A DNA stretch of 64,000 bases from Albibacterium profundi (GTDB lineage: Bacteria > Bacteroidota > Bacteroidia > Sphingobacteriales > Sphingobacteriaceae): NCBI RefSeq assembly GCF_042159835.1, contig NZ_JBBVGT010000002.1, forward strand, positions 1,426,001 to 1,490,000. The letters run 5' to 3'. The position numbers were made by a program, and so were the translations under genes. The notes beneath the pieces are model-generated. The model saw only the letters and a list, made by a program, of their open reading frames with translations, did not search any database and was not told where the DNA came from. This document shows, piece after piece, positions 33,941 to 41,337 of the stretch. The first letter of the stretch is position 1; the number at the start of each line of letters is the position of its first letter.

Positions 33941-34894
33941 TTATTCTACTAGTTCCTTTAGAGTTTGTTTCATAGGTTTGAATGTGTAATCAAGGGTTTG
34001 GATTATCTTTTCATTGCTATACTGATTTTTTTTCCTCGCGGACCTGACTATGTCTCTGCTAAGTTTCGATTTGCTTAACCTTAACAGGCGAAGAATGTTC
34101 TGTATTCGCCATACGACGCCCATCAGAAGCCGACTGGCAGGAACATCAGGTGGGGTGATTTTATGATAATGGGCGTATTGTTCAAACAATTCCTGATAAG
34201 TCATATTGGCATTGTTAATCAGGAAGTTCGTCCCTGTTATCTGTGTTTCGCTCATCAATCGTATCATGATGTTAACCAAATCAACTACATCGACAAAGCC
34301 CGTACTGCCAGTCGGATAAAACTTTAACCCTTTTTGTAGCCGGGTGAAAATCTGACCACCATTTTTTTTGTCGCCGGCTCCCAATACGATTGTCGGATTG
34401 ACGATGACTGCATCCAGCCCTTCAGCAATGCCTCTCCACACTTCCCTTTCAGCTTCAAATTTAGAAACGCTATAAGCCGATTTTTTCTTGTCCCATTCCC
34501 ATTTACTCTTTTCTGTGATCAGTGTATCCTCCTTTTCGTCGCCTAAAGCAGCTACTGAACTGACATGCAGAAGTCTAGTTTTTTTAGCAAGGCAAAGATT
34601 AACAATATGCGTTGTACCTTCAACATTTATTTTTTGCAAGAGATTTCGGTCGGCCGTATCGAAAGACACCAAGCCAGCACAATGGTATACCTGACTTACA
34701 TTCGTAAAAACGTCTTCAAGCGCAAAATAGTCTGTGATATCTGCATCAAACCAGAAAAGGTTCTTTTTATAGAGCAGCGTCTGGGGAATAGTGGATTCCT
34801 TCCGTTTGATAGCTAAAACAGAATTACCTGTTTGAAGTAATTTTTCAATCAGAAGAGAGCCTATAAAACCTGTGCCGCCCGTTACTAATATCAC
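33941..34894 (-). CDS. NAD-dependent epimerase/dehydratase family protein (extended SDR)
   Basis: A 317-residue extended SDR. TGGTGFIGSLLIE (about residues 5-17) binds NAD(P), HVSSVAAL carries the catalytic serine or threonine area, and YSVSKFEAE (about 142-150) is YxxxK. The C-terminal third resembles dihydroflavonol-4-reductase or steroid-dehydrogenase-like members more than sugar epimerases. The start is GTG 34894 (an ATG two bases earlier is out of frame). It lies 23 bases upstream of the SerB-like gene on the same strand, so co-transcription is likely. The substrate is unknown. Confidence 0.82.
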   Translation of the reverse strand: MILVTGGTGFIGSLLIEKLLQTGNSVLAIKRKESTIPQTLLYKKNLFWFDADITDYFALEDVFTNVSQVYHCAGLVSFDTADRNLLQKINVEGTTHIVNLCLAKKTRLLHVSSVAALGDEKEDTLITEKSKWEWDKKKSAYSVSKFEAEREVWRGIAEGLDAVIVNPTIVLGAGDKKNGGQIFTRLQKGLKFYPTGSTGFVDVVDLVNIMIRLMSETQITGTNFLINNANMTYQELFEQYAHYHKITPPDVPASRLLMGVVWRIQNILRLLRLSKSKLSRDIVRSARKKNQYSNEKIIQTLDYTFKPMKQTLKELVE

Positions 34895-35014
34895 ATTAAA
34901 TATTTTTGAAAAATCAATTCAATTTGTTATTCGCTTTCAAAAGTAAGCTATTAAATGGATATTTGCAGGAATTATTCATTATCGCCTATTATATATCATT
35001 ATTTAAACGTCAAT

Positions 35015-36193
35015 ATGTCTCTAATCGATTTTTTTAGCCCCGTAAGAAGCAAGGAAATATTAGCAAATGCAGACTTGCTAAACACTCAATACGGTAAGAT
35101 AATAGAGATCTATGAAGAGGAATTTCCTAATCTTGTTAATGTCGATATAGCAATTATTGGAGTGATGGACGATCGGAAGGCGATCAACAATAAGGGTTGT
35201 TCAGCAGCACCGGATGCATTTCGGAAACAGTTCTATAAATTACATCAAGGAGATTACAAAACAAAGATAGTCGATTTAGGTAATATACAACCGGGTCACT
35301 CTGTAACGGATACTTATGCAGCGTTGCGGGTAGTAACAACGGAGCTGATAAAGAAAAATATCGTCCCAGTTATAATCGGAGGAGGCCAGGATCTGACCTA
35401 TGCTCAATATCTGGCTTATGAGAAGCTAGAACAACGTGTTGATTTAGTCGTTATCGACTCTTCATTCGATTTACAAGAGGATGAGGTTGAGGTGTCTGAA
35501 ACAACATCACGATCCTATCTGAATAAGGTAATGTTACACCAACCCAATTATCTATTTAATTTTAGTAATATCGGCTACCAGACTTATTTCGTAAACCAAG
35601 ATAGTTTAGCTGTCTTTGAACAGCTTTACTTCGACGTTTACCGTTTAGGAACCTTCTCGGGTAAAATTGAAAAGGCAGAGCCTGTACTCCGCAATGCCGA
35701 TATGATCAGCTTTGATATGGGGGCTATACGTTCTTCCGATGCCTTTGCCAATGGCAATGCGACACCCAACGGATTTTATGGGGAAGAAGCCTGTCAGATA
35801 GCTCGTTATGCAGGGATGAGTGATAAACTAACTTCCATTGGCTTTTATGAATTCAATCCAGAACATGATCGCAACGGTCAAACTGCCATTTTACTTTCCC
35901 AGATGATCTGGTACTTCATTGAAGGCTACTACCAACGGAAGAAAGATTTTCCTTTGCAACCTAAATCGGCCTATATCATCTATCATACAGCGCTGAAGGC
36001 GGATGATCATGAAGTTGTCTTCGTGAAAAGCAAAAAATCCGATCGTTGGTGGATGCAGGTGCCCTACCCCAATACGAAGTCTGTGAACGAGCGTTATCAT
36101 CTCGTGCCTTGCAGCTACGAAGATTACCAGACCGCTATCGATGGCGAAATGCCTGACCTTTGGTGGAGAACCTATCAGAAACTGACGTTCTAA
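35015..36193 (+). CDS. arginase/formimidoylglutamase-fold protein with degenerate metal site
   Basis: ATG 35015 (MSLIDFFSPV) is preferred; the in-frame ATG at 34955 overlaps a -7-like sequence. The 392-residue product has the ureohydrolase fold: VDIAIIGVMDDRKAINNKGCSAAPDAFR, given in part, near the N-terminus and VPVIIGGGQDLTY (about residues 117-129). The metal ligands of active arginases are not kept: GGDHS is GGGQD, DAHxD is DSSFD (about 147-151) and SFDxD is SFDMG (about 231-235). The last 100 residues are an extra domain rich in Trp and Tyr. It is related to enzymes annotated as formimidoylglutamase in Bacteroidota; activity is doubtful on sequence alone. Confidence 0.75.
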   Translation: MSLIDFFSPVRSKEILANADLLNTQYGKIIEIYEEEFPNLVNVDIAIIGVMDDRKAINNKGCSAAPDAFRKQFYKLHQGDYKTKIVDLGNIQPGHSVTDTYAALRVVTTELIKKNIVPVIIGGGQDLTYAQYLAYEKLEQRVDLVVIDSSFDLQEDEVEVSETTSRSYLNKVMLHQPNYLFNFSNIGYQTYFVNQDSLAVFEQLYFDVYRLGTFSGKIEKAEPVLRNADMISFDMGAIRSSDAFANGNATPNGFYGEEACQIARYAGMSDKLTSIGFYEFNPEHDRNGQTAILLSQMIWYFIEGYYQRKKDFPLQPKSAYIIYHTALKADDHEVVFVKSKKSDRWWMQVPYPNTKSVNERYHLVPCSYEDYQTAIDGEMPDLWWRTYQKLTF

Positions 36194-36232
36194 ATAACAA
36201 GTACTATCAATCGATTTTCTAACTTTATTCTT

Positions 36233-37033
36233 ATGAAAAACATCCACCTGTCACTTGTCCTGCTAGTACTTTTCTCTCTTTTTAGCTTAGAAATAATCCA
36301 TGCTCAAGAAGCAAAGGAAAAGAAAATCTTAAAAGTTCTTACATATAACGTTCATCATGCGAATCCCCCGAGCAAAGAGGGCTTTATTGATTTACCCGCG
36401 ATTGCCAAGGTAATCAAGCAGAGTGGTGCAGATTTAGTTGCCTTGCAAGAGATCGACGTTGACACCGAACGTTCCGGAAAAGGGATTAATCAAGCTGCAG
36501 AGCTAGGACGTATGACCGGCATGAACCACTTTTTTGTAAAGGGTATTAATTATGAAGGGGGAGAATACGGTATAGCGATTTTGTCGCGATTTAAGATCTT
36601 AGAAAAAGATAGCTTGCGTTTGCCTATGAAAGACGGTGTTCGCGGCGAACCGAGGGTATTGGCCTTAACTACCATTAGTCCCACGAAAGGTAAGAAGATC
36701 GTATTTGCTAGTACACATCTCGACTTGAATCCCGAAACAAGAATATTGCAAGCCGAGGCAATTACGAACTATCTTAAACAACTCAAATATCCAGCTATCT
36801 TGGGAGGCGATTTCAATGCAATACCTGGGACTGCGGAAATTGATATCTTCGATCAATATTTGACGCGGAGCAGCGTCCCAAACGGCTTTACCATTCCGGT
36901 AACTAACCCTCAACGCGAAATCGATTTTATCATGTTTAAGCCTAAAAGTCGCTTCAAGGTGCACAAACATTTGATAATCGACGAGCAGTATGCCTCGGAC
37001 CACCTACCCGTATACGTAGAGTTTCTATATTAA
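36233..37033 (+). CDS. secreted endonuclease/exonuclease/phosphatase (EEP) family protein
   Basis: A 266-residue protein with a signal peptide ending IIHAQ. The EEP fold is marked by KVLTYNVHHA (about residues 34-43), LVALQEID with the metal glutamate (about 70-77), GGDFNAIPGT (about 192-201) and the final catalytic SDHLPVYVEF. The family covers phosphodiesterases, inositol-phosphate phosphatases, sphingomyelinases and nucleases. It opens a likely operon with a metallophosphoesterase and a phosphodiester glycosidase. A 38-codon remnant of a second EEP gene lies just after its stop. Confidence 0.88.
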   Translation: MKNIHLSLVLLVLFSLFSLEIIHAQEAKEKKILKVLTYNVHHANPPSKEGFIDLPAIAKVIKQSGADLVALQEIDVDTERSGKGINQAAELGRMTGMNHFFVKGINYEGGEYGIAILSRFKILEKDSLRLPMKDGVRGEPRVLALTTISPTKGKKIVFASTHLDLNPETRILQAEAITNYLKQLKYPAILGGDFNAIPGTAEIDIFDQYLTRSSVPNGFTIPVTNPQREIDFIMFKPKSRFKVHKHLIIDEQYASDHLPVYVEFLY

Positions 37034-37041
37034 CTAGCACT

Positions 37042-37155
37042 TATCTGATGTATGCTCCATTAAACGCAATGAAGGTCTTAAATTATCAAGTGTTTGATTA
37101 TGCGTCAAGGGAGTCAGACCACTTTCCAGTTGTTGCAACTTTTGAAATAAAATAA
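37042..37155 (+). pseudogene. 3'-end remnant of a second EEP-family gene
   Basis: In the frame ending at TAA 37153, the bases translate without interruption to a sequence with LMYAPLNAMKV, NYQVFDYASRESDHFPV and VATFEIK. This matches the C-terminus of EEP proteins and aligns with the end of the intact gene just upstream (IDFIMFKPKSRFKV, then SDHLPVYVEF). No EEP start or N-terminal part precedes it. It is best read as what is left of a tandem paralogue after deletion or unequal recombination. Confidence 0.75.
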
Positions 37156-37159
37156 AAAT

Positions 37160-38353
37160 ATGAATACTAACAAACCGACCCGGCGTAGTTTTTTGCAGAT
37201 AGCAGGTGCATCTACGGTGGCATCCCTAATTTCACCGCTAGATATTTTCGCCGAATCAGAGCGCGCGGTTGTTCAAAGCGAAACTAGCTTTGGTGCACCA
37301 TATCTGCAAAACTTGAATCCGACAGAGGTGTCGGTCTTCGTTGTTGACACAAAGGATTCAGTAACTTGGGTTGAATTGGATGAAGGTGATGAAAAACGAA
37401 AAATTGTAAATAAAAGCGACGGGTTTTTAGAAGCGGGTAGAGGGCCAAAATCTTTTAAAATCGATGGCCTAGTTCCGGGCAAAGAATATAGGTATGCCGT
37501 TTACCGGAAGGAAATAATTGTTTTTAAACCTTATGATCTCCAATACGGGGAGCCGAGAAAGACAAAAGATTATACGTTTAGAACACCTCTGCCATCTGCT
37601 CAGACGGTTTCATGCTTGATTATGAATGATATTCACGATCGACCCCATTCTTTTTCACAATTGATGTCGCTTAATAAGGAACCTTATGAGTTCGTAGTTT
37701 TCAACGGTGATACCTTCGATTATCAAACAGATGAGAGACAGTTAATCGACCATCTGTTTCAGCCGGTGAGCGAACTGTTTGCCGCAGACAAACCGATGCT
37801 GATGATCCGGGGAAATCACGAGACACGTGGAAAATATGCACGCGATTTCAAGGATTATTTTAGCTATCCCAACGGTCAGTATTATTTTAACTTCCAGCAG
37901 GGTCCGGTGCATTTTATTGTGTTGGATACGGGTGAGGATAAACCTGATGACGCTGAAGTTTATGGAGGTATCGTAGACTTTGATGAATTCCGAAGAGAAC
38001 AGGCACTTTGGTTAGAGAACGTGATGACAAGTAAGGCTTACAGACAGTCACCTTTCAAGGTTGTTTTAATGCATATACCTCCCTTCCATTCGGGCGATTG
38101 GCATGGGACGATGCATTGTAGAGAACTCTTTGCGCCTCTTTTTGAAAAATATAATGTAGATGTAGTTATTTCCGGTCATACGCATCGCTATGGAATTCAT
38201 AAGCCAAACGATGAGCATAGTTTTCCGATCGTTATCGGCGGAGGACCTAAAGAAGGGCAACGGACGATTATACATCTGTCTGCAAACCAATCGCAGTTGT
38301 CAATAAATATGAAGGATGACACTGGAACAACGGTTGGCGAACTTACTATATAA
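37160..38353 (+). CDS. Tat-exported calcineurin-like metallophosphoesterase
   Basis: A 397-residue protein. The N-terminus has a twin-arginine signal (TRRSFLQIAGAS, about residues 7-18). A fibronectin-type N-terminal domain (about 40-140) precedes the phosphoesterase domain with the metal motifs MNDIHDRP (about 155), FNGDTFDY, IRGNHETRG, LMHIPPFH and SGHTHRYG. Tat export suggests that metals are inserted in the cytoplasm. It lies six bases upstream of the phosphodiester-glycosidase gene and shortly after the EEP gene, so a joint role in releasing phosphate or sugars from phosphodiesters outside the cell is inferred. Confidence 0.88.
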   Translation: MNTNKPTRRSFLQIAGASTVASLISPLDIFAESERAVVQSETSFGAPYLQNLNPTEVSVFVVDTKDSVTWVELDEGDEKRKIVNKSDGFLEAGRGPKSFKIDGLVPGKEYRYAVYRKEIIVFKPYDLQYGEPRKTKDYTFRTPLPSAQTVSCLIMNDIHDRPHSFSQLMSLNKEPYEFVVFNGDTFDYQTDERQLIDHLFQPVSELFAADKPMLMIRGNHETRGKYARDFKDYFSYPNGQYYFNFQQGPVHFIVLDTGEDKPDDAEVYGGIVDFDEFRREQALWLENVMTSKAYRQSPFKVVLMHIPPFHSGDWHGTMHCRELFAPLFEKYNVDVVISGHTHRYGIHKPNDEHSFPIVIGGGPKEGQRTIIHLSANQSQLSINMKDDTGTTVGELTI

Positions 38354-38359
38354 GATACG

Positions 38360-39253
38360 ATGAACATGACGAAGATTAAGCTTTTCTTTTCTTTCTTTCT
38401 TTTGTTGGCAACTGGCGATTTGAGAGCGCAGGAAGTGGCCACTCCTTTGGAAACCCCGAATGACAGTTTAGCTGTTTTTCACCCATATATTGAATCTGCT
38501 AATTGGAAGGTGTCGAAAATAGCTAATGGTGTGACATGGAAGTATTTCCATTTTGATGACCTTTATGCTTCTAAACAGTTTATCACCATTATCGAGGTGG
38601 ACCCTAGTAAGAATATTGCGGTTGGTATGCCGTATATAACGAAAGGCTTTATGAAGACAAGTAAAGCAGCGGTAGAGGAAAATGCTATCGCTGCAGTTAA
38701 CGGGAGCTTTTTTGATACGAAAGTAGGAGGGTCAACGGTGTTTCTAAGAAAGAATGGCGAGATTATCAATCTAACAAGAGGCAAATTTACTCACTATCGT
38801 GAGGAAGCAGGCTTTTCAATTGATAAGGATGGAACTGTATCCATTGTTAAGCGCCCTACAGAAGCTGAGGGCGGCTGGCCGTCGGTCGATGCCTATACCC
38901 ATTTAGCGTCGGGGCCTTTGTTGGTTTATGATGGTGAAATCATGGATCAATTGGATCAACCCTTCAACACAAATCGCCACCCTAGGACAGCCATCGGTAT
39001 CACCGCTAACAAGCGAATCATTTGCGTGGTCGTAGACGGAAGGTCATCTGAATCCTATGGAATGTCGACACCCGAATTGGCTAACCTGATGTATGCTTTG
39101 GGTTGTGAGCAAGCTATGAACTTAGACGGCGGAGGCTCATCGACTGCATGGGTACGAGGAAAAGGGATAGTTAATCATCCGACGGATAATAAAAAGTTTG
39201 ATAGTGAAGGCGAGCGTGCAGTCGCCAACGCAATAATCTTTACGGGCGACTAG
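38360..39253 (+). CDS. phosphodiester glycosidase family protein (NAGPA domain)
   Basis: A 297-residue exported protein with a signal peptide ending LRAQ. AVNGSFFDTKVGGS (about residues 112-125), RTAIGITANKRIICVVVDGR (part of a block near 210) and the conserved MNLDGGGSSTAWV (about 253-265) are the NAGPA signature. The name-giving enzyme removes GlcNAc from GlcNAc-1-phospho-6-mannose; bacterial members have various phosphodiester or glycoside substrates. It is six bases after the metallophosphoesterase gene. The target here is unknown. Confidence 0.88.
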   Translation: MNMTKIKLFFSFFLLLATGDLRAQEVATPLETPNDSLAVFHPYIESANWKVSKIANGVTWKYFHFDDLYASKQFITIIEVDPSKNIAVGMPYITKGFMKTSKAAVEENAIAAVNGSFFDTKVGGSTVFLRKNGEIINLTRGKFTHYREEAGFSIDKDGTVSIVKRPTEAEGGWPSVDAYTHLASGPLLVYDGEIMDQLDQPFNTNRHPRTAIGITANKRIICVVVDGRSSESYGMSTPELANLMYALGCEQAMNLDGGGSSTAWVRGKGIVNHPTDNKKFDSEGERAVANAIIFTGD

Positions 39254-39303
39254 TACGTCCTGCGAAATACGGCATTCTTCAAACTTTCATCAAAAACAAA
39301 AAT

Positions 39304-39311
39304 TATATTTG
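39304..39311 (+). promoter_or_regulatory. -7 element of the response-regulator gene
   Basis: TATATTTG ends seven bases before the ATG at 39319, implying a leader of only a few bases. No clear -33. Confidence 0.5.
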
Positions 39312-39318
39312 TTTAACC

Positions 39319-40011
39319 ATGAAAGTGTTAGTAATCGAGGATAATCAAGATCTGGCCAGCAATATCATGTCTTACCTTATGCGTGAAGGCTATGTTTGTG
39401 AGTTGGCGAGTGATCAGTATACAGCAATTGATAAGTTGAGTACCTTTCAATATGATTGTATTTTGCTCGATATTATGCTTCCAGATGGGAATGGTCTGGA
39501 TATCTTGAAACATATCAAAGGGAATAGGATAAAAAGCGGAATTCTTATTATTTCCGCAAAAAATTCCTTGGATGATAAAGTACACGGACTAGAACTTGGG
39601 GCCGACGACTATCTGACAAAACCATTTCATTTACCAGAGCTGAATGCGCGATTGAAGGCTATTTATCGCCGCAAATATCTTGAGGGAGATCATCGCATCA
39701 ACTTTAATGATATATCGATCAATATTGATACGATGGAGGTTTTTGTGAATGAAACGCTGCTGGATCTCACCCGCAAAGAGTATTCACTATTGGTATATTT
39801 TATAACCAATCAAAATCGTGTCTTGACGCGTCAGACAATTGCAGAGCATTTGTGGGGCGATTATGCGGATAATCTTCTGAATTTTGATTTTGTGTATCAA
39901 CACGTCAAAAACTTGAGGAAGAAAATCATTCAAGCAGGTGGTCATGATTATATCGAGACGGTATACGGATTAGGTTATAAGTTTAACAACCATAACAATT
40001 CAGGTAGATGA
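39319..40011 (+). CDS. OmpR/PhoB-family response regulator
   Basis: A 230-residue two-domain regulator. The receiver has the acidic pocket EDN (residues 7-9), the phospho-acceptor Asp51 (CILLDIMLP) and Lys101 (DYLTKPFH). The C-terminal winged helix (about 128-225) includes LTRKEYSLLVYF and VYQHVKNLRKKI. It overlaps the sensor kinase gene by four bases (ATGA). The pair lies between the phosphodiester-glycosidase gene and the outer-membrane barrel gene, so these are the first candidates for its regulon. The kinase is encoded immediately downstream. Confidence 0.93.
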   Translation: MKVLVIEDNQDLASNIMSYLMREGYVCELASDQYTAIDKLSTFQYDCILLDIMLPDGNGLDILKHIKGNRIKSGILIISAKNSLDDKVHGLELGADDYLTKPFHLPELNARLKAIYRRKYLEGDHRINFNDISINIDTMEVFVNETLLDLTRKEYSLLVYFITNQNRVLTRQTIAEHLWGDYADNLLNFDFVYQHVKNLRKKIIQAGGHDYIETVYGLGYKFNNHNNSGR

Positions 40012-41279
40012 AGTTAATACATAAGTTTACGCTCTTGTATTTGCTCATCACACTGGTTGTGCTCATTATGGGTGGTGTCTTCTCTTATCATGTCATCAAA
40101 AAAGAAGTTGATAAAGAACAGACACGCTATCTGAAGCGAAATATAGATTTCACCATGCAGGAGTTGTCGCGAGGCATTTATCCTGATTCGCTATTCCAAA
40201 ACAAGATGGAGGTTCAGACTTTGGATATGTCAATTCCCGAGATCGAATTCTTCGTGCGAGATACATTGGTATGGCTAAATTATTTGAAAAGATTTGAGCC
40301 TCAAGTGAAAGTATCTGCATCCAGGAAAATAGATGATAGGCATTATTATATCTCAACCTACGGTGCTATTGTTGATACCCAAGACATCACAGATGCTGTA
40401 GTGACATCAATCGGTGGTATTTTTCTAATTATGCTGATCGTCACGGCCTTGGTTAGTGTTTTAATATCAAGGAAGATTCTCAAGCCGTTCAATCGTACAT
40501 TAAAAGCGATGCGATCTTTCCGGCTCCGGGAAAAGAAACCTTTATCGTTGATGAGTACGAGCACGAGCGAGTTTAAGCGGCTTAATTTGCTTTTGGAGAA
40601 TATGACAGAAAAGATGCAAGACGATTATGCAGCTTTAAAAGAATTCTCGGAAAATGCATCGCACGAGCTCCAGACACCTTTGTCAATCATCATGGGGAAG
40701 TTGGAGCTACTGATGGACTCGGATATCAGTGACGAGCAAGCAAGATTGATTCACAGCGCGCAAAATGCGGTAGATAAACTGAGTAAGATGGGGCAATCGC
40801 TCACACTCCTTACGAAACTTGGAAATCGTGAATTTGAGTCGCCCGGCCCGATCGACTTTTCAACCTTATTAAAGGAATGTCTTTTTGCGTTTCAGGAATT
40901 GCTCGAAATGAAATCTTTAATCTTGGAGGAAAATATTGAAGATGGTGTGCTAATAAGTATGCATCCTGTATTAGCGAATATCTTGCTTAATAATCTGATG
41001 AGTAATGCCATCCGCCATAATAACCCGAAAGGTGTGATCCGTGTTCGTTTAAACCAGGACCATCTCGAAATAGCGAATACGGGTGAAGCTCTTAGCGGTC
41101 CTCCAGAGGAAATGTTTGAGCGTTTTCGCAAAAATGAACCCAATAGTCAGTCCATTGGATTAGGCTTATCGATCGTTAAACAAATCTGTAGCCAAAATGA
41201 TCTACATATTTGTTACGAATATCGCGCTGGAATGCATGTTCTTCAAATTTCCTTCAAAATGTTATCAAATTCAGCTTAA
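40008..41279 (+). CDS. sensor histidine kinase
   Basis: A 423-residue membrane kinase. Two membrane helices (about residues 7-28 and 133-154) frame a periplasmic sensor region of about 100 residues. The H-box is NASHELQTPLSIIMGKLEL (His about 223), followed by NNLMSNAIRHN (N-box) and SIGLGLSIVKQI (G-box). The short periplasmic loop has no recognisable ligand fold. It forms a translationally coupled pair with the OmpR-type regulator and is followed after 58 bases by the outer-membrane barrel gene. Confidence 0.92.
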   Translation: MKLIHKFTLLYLLITLVVLIMGGVFSYHVIKKEVDKEQTRYLKRNIDFTMQELSRGIYPDSLFQNKMEVQTLDMSIPEIEFFVRDTLVWLNYLKRFEPQVKVSASRKIDDRHYYISTYGAIVDTQDITDAVVTSIGGIFLIMLIVTALVSVLISRKILKPFNRTLKAMRSFRLREKKPLSLMSTSTSEFKRLNLLLENMTEKMQDDYAALKEFSENASHELQTPLSIIMGKLELLMDSDISDEQARLIHSAQNAVDKLSKMGQSLTLLTKLGNREFESPGPIDFSTLLKECLFAFQELLEMKSLILEENIEDGVLISMHPVLANILLNNLMSNAIRHNNPKGVIRVRLNQDHLEIANTGEALSGPPEEMFERFRKNEPNSQSIGLGLSIVKQICSQNDLHICYEYRAGMHVLQISFKMLSNSA

Positions 41280-41337
41280 AGATCAAGGCTAGTTTTGTAG
41301 TTATATACTAAAGCAAAAAACTAAATACGATCTTACC

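Noticed and set aside
35891..36247. 118-codon minus-strand frame opposite the arginase-fold gene
   Set aside because: Antisense shadow; it would also cover the start of the next plus-strand gene.
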